The notes under the pieces are model-generated. The model searched no databases and was not told the DNA's origin. It was given only the letters and a program-made list of their open reading frames with translations. Source: Natranaerovirga hydrolytica (GTDB lineage: Bacteria > Bacillota > Clostridia > Lachnospirales > DSM-24629). From it: 64,000 nucleotides of DNA. The translations under genes and the position numbers were made by a program. Below, piece after piece: positions 16,607 through 24,685 of the stretch. The stretch is from positions 357,575-421,574 of the forward strand of contig NZ_SMGQ01000011.1 of assembly GCF_004339095.1 (NCBI RefSeq), read 5' to 3'. How positions within the stretch are numbered: position 1 is the stretch's first letter; the number at the start of each line of letters is the position of its first letter.

Positions 16607-18340
16607 TTGGATGAGAAAAAAGTATTTGCAAATGAATTGATTCCAATAGATTGTAGAGCGGCTATCGTATCTGAAAATTTTGCAGATTTAATCGTTGATT
16701 ATGAAGGTAGTATTACAGAAGCATTGATTCGGTATGATGCCTTGTGTTATCAAATAATAGATGAAAGATTTGCAGTGTTGCAGACACCCCTATCGACTGC
16801 TATTGCACAAGGCTTTAGTGAAAACATTAGGATTATGCCTCGATTGCTTGGGCCCTATGGTCTATTTAGTGTAGATCAATCCGGTATATTAGCCTTACAT
16901 ACCCATCCTTATATCCCCTTAAGAGGTAATGGGGTTATTATTGGTTTTGTTGATTCAGGAATAGAGTATACAAACTCAGCTTTTATATACGATGATCATA
17001 CCACAAAAATTATGTCAATTTGGGATCAAACCATTCAAGAAGGTACAACACCAGAAAATTTTCAATATGGAACAGAATACACCCGTAATGATATAAATGC
17101 TGCTTTAAATAGCGAAAATCCCTATGAGATCGTTCCTTCCATTGATGAAACAGGGCATGGTACATTTTTAGCAGGTACTGCTGCAGGGCGTAATCTTGAA
17201 GAAGAAAGGTTTGTTGGCGCAGCGCCAGATTCAGAAATTATAATGGTGAAATTAAAACCAGCAAAACAGTACTTAAGAGATTTTTATTTGATTCAAGAGG
17301 ATGCAATTGTTTATCAAGATAATGATATCATAATGGGCATAAAATACCTTGTACAAAAGGCAGAGATTGCTAATCGACCGTTGGTCATATGTCTGGGACT
17401 TGGTACCAATCAAGGGGGGCATGACGGGACTTCTTTGCTGGAAGAGTATGTTAGAGGTGTAGGGGAAAAAATAGGTAAGGTAGTAATCGTACCAGCAGGA
17501 AACGAAGCAAATCTACGTCATCACATCAGTGGTTTTTATCCTGCTGCTGAACCCTATCAAGATATAGAGTTAATTGTAGAAGAAAATGAGAGAGGTTTTA
17601 TTGTTTGGATATGGGGACAGGTGCCAGACATTTACTCCATTGCTATTTTATCACCAACAGGTGAGTTTGTTTCTAGAATACCGCCTATTGAAAGATGGAG
17701 AAGAATTGATTTATGGCTAGAAAAAACTCAGTTAGAGGTAAAATATATATTTTTAGAGCCTAGAACAGGAAGCCAATTGATTTTGATTCGTTTTGTTGAA
17801 CCCACTCAAGGGTTGTGGACTTTAAGAATAATTGGTGAAGTGGTTATCATAGGAGAGTACAGTGTTTATATCGATAGAAAGGGGTGGATATTACCAACGA
17901 CAGTTTTTTTAAACGCATCCATTTATTCTACTGTAACGGTACCGGGAACAGCTAGAAGCCCTATTACTGTAGGGGCGTATAATCAAGTAGATAACAGTTT
18001 GTATGTTGGTTCTGGCAGAGGGCCTACAAGATCAGGTGTTTTAAAACCTGAATTGGTTGCTCCAGGCGTAAATGTCATCGGTCCAATACCTGGTAATCAC
18101 TTAGGTGTTATGACAGGAACAAGTGTTGCTGCATCTTATGTTGCAGGAGCAGCGGCATTATTATTAGAATGGGGAATTGTATTAGGTAATAATCCACGGA
18201 TGAGTACAAGAGCAGTTAAGCAAAGTCTAGTAAGAGGGGCAGATAGAAGACTGGAATATGACTATCCAGATGATCGATGGGGGTATGGCAAATTGAATTT
18301 ATTCAGATCATTTGAAATACTTAGAGGTAGAGGTGTTTAA
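16607..18340 (+). CDS. Csp-like subtilase (S8 family), first of a tandem pair
   Basis: 577 residues. The subtilisin triad is complete: Asp116 in GFVDSGIEYT, His184 in DETGHGTFLAG and Ser506 in MTGTSVAASYVAG. The AGNE oxyanion motif lies near residue 297. About 90 residues precede the catalytic domain, like a prodomain. Roughly 130 residues between AGNE and the Ser loop are beta-rich, matching the jelly-roll insert of clostridial CspB. In Clostridium, Csp proteases activate the cortex hydrolase pro-SleC during spore germination; the role here is inferred from layout. No signal peptide is seen, as expected for spore-packaged Csp proteins. TTG start with AAAGGAAGTGA upstream. Confidence 0.8.
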   Translation: MDEKKVFANELIPIDCRAAIVSENFADLIVDYEGSITEALIRYDALCYQIIDERFAVLQTPLSTAIAQGFSENIRIMPRLLGPYGLFSVDQSGILALHTHPYIPLRGNGVIIGFVDSGIEYTNSAFIYDDHTTKIMSIWDQTIQEGTTPENFQYGTEYTRNDINAALNSENPYEIVPSIDETGHGTFLAGTAAGRNLEEERFVGAAPDSEIIMVKLKPAKQYLRDFYLIQEDAIVYQDNDIIMGIKYLVQKAEIANRPLVICLGLGTNQGGHDGTSLLEEYVRGVGEKIGKVVIVPAGNEANLRHHISGFYPAAEPYQDIELIVEENERGFIVWIWGQVPDIYSIAILSPTGEFVSRIPPIERWRRIDLWLEKTQLEVKYIFLEPRTGSQLILIRFVEPTQGLWTLRIIGEVVIIGEYSVYIDRKGWILPTTVFLNASIYSTVTVPGTARSPITVGAYNQVDNSLYVGSGRGPTRSGVLKPELVAPGVNVIGPIPGNHLGVMTGTSVAASYVAGAAALLLEWGIVLGNNPRMSTRAVKQSLVRGADRRLEYDYPDDRWGYGKLNLFRSFEILRGRGV

Positions 18341-18466
18341 GAAATAAGTCTAATCTATCAATCGATTCCCAAGGATTTGAAAACTAGATTTTAATGATAT
18401 CTGTGTTAGTACTAATTTTAAGCTATATTGGGGTAGGTTAATATTATTTAGAGTGTAGGGGATAAA

Positions 18467-20197
18467 ATGAAAAGTAATCGCAGAATTAAAACAACACAAT
18501 TAGAAACAGTCGATTGCAAAGAAGTAACACTATCCAATGAATTTGCTGATTATATTGCTGACTATAATGGCGACTTAGTTGGTATAACACAAGATGAAAA
18601 CATCATCTGTTATGAGATGATTGATGAAAAATATGTTGTTGTACATATGGAGAGATTGGTTGAGAATATTGAACCTGAGATTTTAGAACCGCCTAGTTTG
18701 TTTGGACCATACGGAACAAGTAGTGTGGACGCAGCAGGTATTTTATTGCTTCATACACAACCTTACCTTAGATTAAGAGGCTCTGGTGTACTAATTGGAT
18801 TTTTAGATTCAGGAATAGACTATACCCATCCAGCTTTTGTATATGAAGATAATACAACAAAAATATTATCCATATGGGACCAAACCATTCAAGAAGGCAT
18901 ACCCCCCATTAATTTTATTTATGGGTCAGAATATACTCAGTTTGATATTAATTTGGCTTTACAAAGTGAAAACCCATATGACGTAGTGCCTTCCATTGAT
19001 GAAACAGGTCATGGAACCTTTAATGCTGGTGTAGCTGCAGGGCGTTATGTTGAAGCAGAAGGATTTGTAGGAGCTGCACCAGATGCTGAAATTATTATGG
19101 TGAAGTTAAAACCGGCTAAGGAATACCTAAGAAATAAATATTTACTGAATACAGATGCAGTAGCCTATCAAGAAAATGATATTATGTTAGGAATAAAATA
19201 CTTAATGCAACAAGCTTCAATATACGGCATGCCATTAGTTATTTGTATGACTTTAGGTACGAATCAAGGCTCACACGATGGCACCTCAATGTTAGAGGAA
19301 TATCTGGAAAGAGTATCTAGGAGAATGGGTTACGTTGTTGTCATTGCGGCAGGAAATGAGACTGACTTGGGACATCATTATCTAGGAATGTATCCAGAAG
19401 GTGCACTTTTTCAAGATGTTGAGGTCAATGTATCTGAAAATGAAAGAGGATTTGGCATTCAAGTTTGGGCACAAAGACCAGACGTGTATTCTGTTGGTAT
19501 TTTATCACCCATTGGTAATGTTGTTCCACGGATCGCTCCAAGTGTTCGGTTAAAAGAAGAGTTCAGTTTTGTGTTAGAAAGGACAAGAATTTATATTGAG
19601 TATGAACTTATTGAAGACAAATCAGGAGATCAATCCGTTATAATAAGATTTCAAAACCCTACGCCAGGCATATGGACCATTAGAGTGTATGGGGATATAG
19701 TCGTTACAGGAGAGTACAATATTTGGTTAGATAGAGAAGGGTGGATTCTGCCTGGAACTCGATTTTTATCTCCCAATATTAGTACCACAATAACCGTTCC
19801 AAGCACAGCCAATACACCCATAACGGTAGGTGCTTATAATCATTTAGATAATAGTATCTATATAGGCTCAGGAAGAGGTCCAACTAGAGATGAAAGGTTA
19901 AAGCCTGAAATAGTAGCGCCAGGTGTTAACGTCATAGGACCCTTGCCTGATAATCGATATGGTGCTATGACAGGAACCAGTATTGCTGCATCACATGTAG
20001 CCGGTGCTTCAGCACTTATACTTCAAGGGGCTATCATTGAAGGGGTTCTTAGAACCATGAGTACAAGAACTGTAAAGCATATGCTTAGTAGAGGTGCCAT
20101 TAGACGACCGCCAATTATTTATCCCAATTATGAATGGGGATTTGGAGAGTTGAATTTGATTAATTCTTTTGAAATGTTGAGGGGAAGATTAGATTAA
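18467..20197 (+). CDS. Csp-like subtilase (S8 family), second of a tandem pair
   Basis: 576 residues, clearly homologous along its length to the protein at 16607-18340. The triad is intact: Asp114 (GFLDSGIDYT), His182 (DETGHGTFNAG) and Ser505 (MTGTSIAASHVAG). It also has the beta-rich insert before VPSTANTPITVGAYN. The two genes are separated by 126 bases and probably arose by tandem duplication. In C. difficile one Csp paralogue is a catalytically dead sensor; here both copies look active. TAGGGGA precedes the ATG by about 5 bases. Substrate inferred only from the Csp family. Confidence 0.8.
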   Translation: MKSNRRIKTTQLETVDCKEVTLSNEFADYIADYNGDLVGITQDENIICYEMIDEKYVVVHMERLVENIEPEILEPPSLFGPYGTSSVDAAGILLLHTQPYLRLRGSGVLIGFLDSGIDYTHPAFVYEDNTTKILSIWDQTIQEGIPPINFIYGSEYTQFDINLALQSENPYDVVPSIDETGHGTFNAGVAAGRYVEAEGFVGAAPDAEIIMVKLKPAKEYLRNKYLLNTDAVAYQENDIMLGIKYLMQQASIYGMPLVICMTLGTNQGSHDGTSMLEEYLERVSRRMGYVVVIAAGNETDLGHHYLGMYPEGALFQDVEVNVSENERGFGIQVWAQRPDVYSVGILSPIGNVVPRIAPSVRLKEEFSFVLERTRIYIEYELIEDKSGDQSVIIRFQNPTPGIWTIRVYGDIVVTGEYNIWLDREGWILPGTRFLSPNISTTITVPSTANTPITVGAYNHLDNSIYIGSGRGPTRDERLKPEIVAPGVNVIGPLPDNRYGAMTGTSIAASHVAGASALILQGAIIEGVLRTMSTRTVKHMLSRGAIRRPPIIYPNYEWGFGELNLINSFEMLRGRLD

Positions 20198-20334
20198 AGG
20201 CTTTTGTGAAGTAGATTATAAACATAAATGTAAGAAATTAATTGCACTAAAGACTAACTATATCAATATATTGATAGTAGAGTTAGCTTTTAGCTAGGAA
20301 TTTTTGTTTTAAATTCTTTTAAGGAGGTGTGATT

Positions 20335-21615
20335 ATGCAGATCTATACTGTAAAACAAGGTGATACACTTTTTGATATTGCTATAGATTATGATGTTAAT
20401 GAAGACTTATTAATAGATGCCAATAGAATTGAAAATCCAGAAAATCTGGTTGTAGGTCAAACACTGGTTATTCCGCTATGGGGTTCTTATTATTTTGTAG
20501 AACCAGGAGATACTCTAGAAATCATTAGTGGAAAAACAGGGGTTTCAATAGAGCAATTAAGGTATTTGAATCAATTAACAGATTTAGATTCATTAGAGAT
20601 TGGCACTAGAATATACTTACCACAGGAACCAAGAGTAGTAATGGATGTAACAGGTTATGTGGATTTAGACTTTACAGGTGAACAAACCATTCCTGAAATA
20701 GAAAAAGCATCAGAACAATTGACTTTTATCAATATATTTACTTATAAGTTAAACCCTAATGGTACATTAAGCCCATTAATAGATAAAGAAGTTGTTGAAA
20801 CAGCCTATGGCAATATTATCTCCCCAATTATGGTTATTACCAATTTCGTTGACGGTCAATTCAGTCAAGAATTAGCAAATATAATATTATCCAATGAAAT
20901 ATTACAGAACACTATTTTACAAGAGACTCTATCCATTATGGATGGAAAAGGATATGTTGGTATTGAGTTTAATTTGGAATATCTAGATGCCCAAAGTTGT
21001 GAGGCTTATATAGAATTTTTAAAAAAAGCAGTAGATCTTTTTAAGCCATTAGGCTATACTGTTTCAATTGCCATAATACCAGATTACTTCAAACAGCTAG
21101 AAAACCTCCAATACCAATGTGATGATTATGAAACATTTGGACAGATTGTAGATTATATTAATTTTATGACCTATGATTTGGATCTCTTAGGCGGACCACC
21201 AAGACCTGTTGCACCTTTGGATGAAGTAAGAAAGGTTATGGAATACGTAACCTCTATTGTTCCCAATAATAAAATTAAAATGGGTATCCCTTTGTATGGT
21301 TATCATTGGGAACTAACGGATGACCCCAGTAATCAAGCTAGATTAATAAGTCCACAAAGGGCCATAGAAAAAGCACAACAATATGGTGCAGAAATAAAAT
21401 ATGCAAAAGAATATGAATCCCCTTTTTTTGCTTATACGGATGAGAAAGATATAACTCATATTGTTTGGTTTGAAGACGCAAGAAGTGTTCAGGCAAAATT
21501 TGACTTGGCAAAAGAATTGGGATTAAAAGGATTAAATTATTGGGTAATTGGTGTAGACTTTCCGCAAAATTGGTTATTGATGGAAGATAACTTTATCATT
21601 AGAAAACCAGTGTAG
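20335..21615 (+). CDS. LysM-GH18 protein, cortex-hydrolase (SleL/YaaH)-like
   Basis: 426 residues. Two LysM domains (residues 2-45 and 49-93; YTVKQGDTL and YFVEPGDTL) precede a glycoside hydrolase 18 domain. This is the architecture of SleL/YaaH spore-cortex N-acetylglucosaminidases. The catalytic Glu215 is present in IEFNLEYL, but the usual D-x-D-x-E run is E211-x-N213-x-E215. No signal peptide, as in spore-packed enzymes. It follows the two Csp-like proteases by 137 bases, fitting a germination role. The start is ATG 20335, 7 bases after AAGGAGG. Confidence 0.8.
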   Translation: MQIYTVKQGDTLFDIAIDYDVNEDLLIDANRIENPENLVVGQTLVIPLWGSYYFVEPGDTLEIISGKTGVSIEQLRYLNQLTDLDSLEIGTRIYLPQEPRVVMDVTGYVDLDFTGEQTIPEIEKASEQLTFINIFTYKLNPNGTLSPLIDKEVVETAYGNIISPIMVITNFVDGQFSQELANIILSNEILQNTILQETLSIMDGKGYVGIEFNLEYLDAQSCEAYIEFLKKAVDLFKPLGYTVSIAIIPDYFKQLENLQYQCDDYETFGQIVDYINFMTYDLDLLGGPPRPVAPLDEVRKVMEYVTSIVPNNKIKMGIPLYGYHWELTDDPSNQARLISPQRAIEKAQQYGAEIKYAKEYESPFFAYTDEKDITHIVWFEDARSVQAKFDLAKELGLKGLNYWVIGVDFPQNWLLMEDNFIIRKPV

Positions 21616-21620
21616 ATTTC

Positions 21621-21666
21621 AACTCAACTTATGTTTCTTATGTCAGTAAGGGGCATAAGTTGAGTT
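21621..21666 (+). terminator. Hairpin after the LysM-GH18 gene
   Basis: AACTCAACTTATG (21621-21633) pairs perfectly with CATAAGTTGAGTT (21654-21666), and an inner CTTA/TAAG pair extends it. A T-rich tract is not immediate, so its strength as a terminator is uncertain. Confidence 0.55.
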
Positions 21667-21809
21667 AATGTAAAGAATAAACAAGTTTTTTTCACTATGT
21701 CAAGAGATACTTTAGATTTTATTAGTAATGCCTTTAAAATTATATTTAAAAGGTCTTTTATTATAATAATAATTAGAAAATTATTGTGTTTTACCATTTG
21801 TTAATGTAT

Positions 21810-21847
21810 TATAGTGATAAAGGATAATTTCGTCTTTTATCACTATA
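21810..21847. other. 12-bp stem-loop in a 400-base gene-free stretch
   Basis: TATAGTGATAAA (21810-21821) pairs perfectly with TTTATCACTATA (21836-21847) around a 14-base loop. It sits in the 404-base gap 21616-22019, in which I find no gene. The rest of the gap is AT-rich and could hold the promoter of the DIP1984 gene. The hairpin might be a terminator or an upstream regulatory structure. Confidence 0.4.
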
Positions 21848-22019
21848 AATAGATTATTAGGGTTTGTAGAGATGTATTTTTAGAAAGACAAGCATAGTTT
21901 ATGAAGTCAGAGTTAAAAAATGAATCCATTAGTGATTATTCAATGACTACATAATAACAAGAATAGGATATGACATAAAACAATCACATGATTCAAGTTG
22001 AGATGAGAGGAGAAAGGTT

Positions 22020-22475
22020 ATGAAATTAGCAGAGGCATTGATGTATCGATCAGATTATCAAGTGAAAATTGAAAAGCTAAAGAATAGAATCGTTAATAAT
22101 GTACAGATTCAAGAGGGAGAAGAGTTACTAGAAGACCCCAAAACACTTCTTAAAGAACTCAATTTCTTAACAAGTGAACTAGAAGAAATCATACAAAAAA
22201 TTAACAGGACCAATAGCCAAACACCATTTGATGAGAACATGACCATTTCGGATGCATTGGCTAAAAGAGATATTATGATGTTGAAACGTAGAGCGTTGGA
22301 AGATGTATTTGCTTGTGCGTCAATCAGACAAACACGTATCAGCAGAAGTGAAATAAAATTTATGACGACCATAGATGTATTAGAGTTACAAAAAGAAATT
22401 GATCAATTATCTAAAGCATTTAGAAAAATCGATACGAAAATACAAGAACTCAATTGGAAAACTGAGTTACTATAA
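22020..22475 (+). CDS. DIP1984-family protein
   Basis: 151 residues, all-alpha and charged. It opens MKLAEALMYRSDYQVKIEKL, then has QEGEELLEDPKTLL, a KINRTNSQTPF stretch, SDALAKRDIM, an R-x-x-R-I-S-R-S-E-I-K motif and ends IQELNWKTELL. These are the successive hallmarks of the DIP1984 (septicolysin-like, DUF6847) family. My recollection is that comparative surveys place this family near RNA-repair genes (RtcB, Ro60); the biochemical role is unknown. GAGGAGAAAGG precedes the ATG. Directly behind it, with no gene between, is the tRNA-like element at 22507-22603. Confidence 0.8.
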   Translation: MKLAEALMYRSDYQVKIEKLKNRIVNNVQIQEGEELLEDPKTLLKELNFLTSELEEIIQKINRTNSQTPFDENMTISDALAKRDIMMLKRRALEDVFACASIRQTRISRSEIKFMTTIDVLELQKEIDQLSKAFRKIDTKIQELNWKTELL

Positions 22476-22506
22476 AGATATAGATGGTAGCTATCTTGAT
22501 ATAGGC

Positions 22507-22603
22507 GAGTATAAAACCCGTCAACTGGGTAAGTTGAACCCGATGGTTGGTCGATGCGTGAGCAGCATCAGTGGTTCGAATCCACACATAACAATTTATG
22601 CTC
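22507..22603 (+). ncRNA. tRNA-like structured element behind the DIP1984 gene
   Basis: A 9-bp closing helix (22507-22515 with 22595-22603, one G-U pair) encloses a set of arms. The first is a 5-bp hairpin (22521-22525/22533-22537). A short arm follows with loop TGGTTGG (22541-22543/22551-22553). An anticodon-like arm has stem GATGC/GCATC and a 7-base loop GTGAGCA (22553-22569). A T-arm-like hairpin has stem GTGG/CCAC and loop TTCGAAT (22571-22585). Only one base separates the last two arms and the closing helix is too long, so it is not an ordinary tRNA. It resembles the tRNA-mimic part of bacterial Y RNAs. Transcription is unproven. Confidence 0.5.
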
Positions 22604-22693
22604 TGTAAAGTAACATGTGTATCCATTAAAGTTATTGTTATAACCTTATACTGATGTATCAATTTAGCGAGGGTGGGCTTAGGGGTGAATTTG

Positions 22694-22740
22694 TAAATCA
22701 TAAAGTACTCTAAATCATAAGGTACTCTAAATCATAAGGA
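22694..22740. repeat. 17-bp tandem repeat, 2.8 copies
   Basis: The unit TAAATCATAAGGTACTC occurs at 22694-22710 (with AAG in place of AGG) and 22711-22727. A third partial copy, TAAATCATAAGGA, runs into the start region of the next gene and supplies its AAGGA ribosome site. Copy-number change by slippage would move or duplicate this site. Confidence 0.8.
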
Positions 22741-22748
22741 TGATTAAA

Positions 22749-23468
22749 ATGTGGATTAAAATAATAGGTCTTTTTATAATTGCTCTGGTTTCAACTATAT
22801 TGCTAGAAATACTTGTTAAAAAAGATAAAGTAGAAGCATATGGAAAAACATATAAAACCATTAAATTACTAGGAATATTCCTACCTTTTTTATTGATATG
22901 TAGTGTATATGCCTATTACTATACCGATACAACTATTGAAACTTTAATGGTTAATAGTGGCTTGTATGTGAATATTTTATTATGGGTTGTTTTTTATAAA
23001 TATTGGATTTACAAAAAATACAATTATATGTTACTATTCTTGATAGCCTTATCAAATTTTAGTATCTTGTATATCTTTTTAACAAAACATATGTTAATCC
23101 ATATACCCATTACTATTATAATCGTATTACTGGTCAATTTAATTGGATACATTATAAGAGAAAAACCAAATAATAAAGTCAAGCTCATCGTAACATGTAT
23201 AGCATTAATCATTGCATTTTTATTCTCTCCTTCTAAAGTCAATCCTTATAATAAAATGGAGCTAAAGGCAATAGAATATGTAGAAAACATGGGGTATGAG
23301 CTAAAGGATAATGATAAATTTTTTATTTCCACACATAACATACGTCGTCATGAATCGACTAATGTATGGATTATTAGAACGAATATAGAAAACGAATATC
23401 AAGTGGAACGAAGATTGTTATTGACTTATTTGGATGGGGAGATTATCCATTTTGATGTTGTTGAATAA
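22749..23468 (+). CDS. Multi-pass membrane protein with small C-terminal domain
   Basis: 239 residues. About five to six hydrophobic segments fill residues 1-160 (near 4-20, 38-55, 65-82, 88-110, 115-132 and 143-158). A soluble tail of about 75 residues (IEYVENMGYELKDNDKFFIS onward) ends in a beta-rich stretch. No family recognised with confidence. The ATG at 22749 is 8 bases after AAGGA; the ATG at 22740 overlaps that site. The hydrolase gene follows 35 bases later and may be in the same transcript. Confidence 0.5.
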   Translation: MWIKIIGLFIIALVSTILLEILVKKDKVEAYGKTYKTIKLLGIFLPFLLICSVYAYYYTDTTIETLMVNSGLYVNILLWVVFYKYWIYKKYNYMLLFLIALSNFSILYIFLTKHMLIHIPITIIIVLLVNLIGYIIREKPNNKVKLIVTCIALIIAFLFSPSKVNPYNKMELKAIEYVENMGYELKDNDKFFISTHNIRRHESTNVWIIRTNIENEYQVERRLLLTYLDGEIIHFDVVE

Positions 23469-23503
23469 TATAACGGTTAAATGCTTTCAATGGAGGTTAT
23501 TAT

Positions 23504-24517
23504 ATGTGGACACCGAATGGATACATAGAAAATTTGTACAAATCTATTCATATTAAATACCAATTTAATGCAACCACTCAAGGAGAGTGGCAATCATGGC
23601 ACAATGATTTAAGAAGCCAATTAAAGAAATTATTAGGCGATTTTCCAAAGGTCAATGAAGATTTTCAAGCAGTTGAATTAGAAAGTAAAGAATTTGATAC
23701 CTATATTAGAAAAAAGGTAGAAATAACAACTTTTAAAAATTTAAGAGTTCCAGCATATATTCTTACACCTCAAAATAAACCATCTAATGCACCAGCAATA
23801 TTAACTTGTGTAGGTCATGGACATGGCTATAAAGAAGCCATTGGCTTATTGCCTAGTGAGGAATCGAATCAACCGTCGCTACATAAAAACTTTGCGATTC
23901 AATTGGTTAATAAAGGTTTTATTGTAATGGTCCCTGAAGTGTTAGGATTTGGTGATAGAAGGTTAGAAGAAGATATGGATAAATCGTCAAATGAAAATTC
24001 TTGTTACCGATTGGCTACACAATTACTAATGACGGGCAAGACATTAGCTGGTCATAGAGTGTATGAAGCCATAAGATTTATAGACTATTTGATTGAACAT
24101 GAAAATGTGAATTCAGATAGAATCGGTTGTATGGGTTTTTCTGGTGGTGGTTTGGTAGCAGGGTTAACGGCTGCATTAGACGATAGAATAAAGGCCACGG
24201 TTATCAGTTGTTATAATAACACGTTTAAAGATAGCATAATGGCCATGAGGCATTGTTTGGATAATTACATTCCAAATATATTAAATTACTGCGAAATGAG
24301 CGATATAATCAGTTTAATTGCCCCAAGGCATTTGTTTATAGAATCGGGAATACATGATGATATTTTTCCAGTAGAAGGGTCAAAAGCCTCTATTAAGAAC
24401 ATTCAAAAAGCATATGATGTGTTGGGCTTACGAAATCATTTACAAGTCCATCTATTTGATGGCAAACACGAGATTTGTGGTATACAAGCCTACCCTTGGT
24501 TAGAGAAGCGGATTTGA
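23504..24517 (+). CDS. Alpha/beta hydrolase (acetyl-esterase-like)
   Basis: 337 residues. The nucleophile elbow GFSGGG (Ser about 217), a late acid in GIHDDIFP (about 286) and His in DGKHEIC (about 323) give a complete catalytic triad. VPAYILTPQNKP followed by AILTCVGHGHGY marks the first core strands and oxyanion region. The layout is that of dienelactone-hydrolase or acetyl-xylan-esterase-like members of the superfamily (Abhydrolase_7). No signal peptide, so it is cytoplasmic. The substrate is unknown. TGGAGG 8 bases upstream supports the start. Confidence 0.75.
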   Translation: MWTPNGYIENLYKSIHIKYQFNATTQGEWQSWHNDLRSQLKKLLGDFPKVNEDFQAVELESKEFDTYIRKKVEITTFKNLRVPAYILTPQNKPSNAPAILTCVGHGHGYKEAIGLLPSEESNQPSLHKNFAIQLVNKGFIVMVPEVLGFGDRRLEEDMDKSSNENSCYRLATQLLMTGKTLAGHRVYEAIRFIDYLIEHENVNSDRIGCMGFSGGGLVAGLTAALDDRIKATVISCYNNTFKDSIMAMRHCLDNYIPNILNYCEMSDIISLIAPRHLFIESGIHDDIFPVEGSKASIKNIQKAYDVLGLRNHLQVHLFDGKHEICGIQAYPWLEKRI

Positions 24518-24538
24518 GAACAATGCGTTTATTAAAAT

Positions 24539-24570
24539 CTTATGCCCCTTGAGTGGACAAGAAGCATAAG
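24539..24570 (+). terminator. Weak hairpin after the hydrolase gene
   Basis: CTTATGC (24539-24545) pairs with GCATAAG (24564-24570), with CTTG/CAAG pairing inside. A T-run (TTTTTT) comes only about 15 bases later, so its strength is uncertain. Confidence 0.45.
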
Positions 24571-24685
24571 GATAGTTAATAAATTTTTTCCTTTTAATTC
24601 TGTTGTTAGATATGATAAAATAGGTATGAAGTGTTTTATAGAAGGAATTCATTAGCCAAGTAGGCCTACATAAAGGGGAATACAT

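Noticed and set aside
22545-22590. Canonical tRNA-Leu(GAG)
   Set aside because: Only one base lies between the anticodon-like and T-like arms and there is no 7-bp acceptor stem; kept only as a tRNA-like element.
22399-22608. 69-codon frame crossing the DIP1984 end and the tRNA-like element
   Set aside because: No ribosome site, overlaps the DIP1984 gene in another frame, and its second half is the structured RNA sequence.
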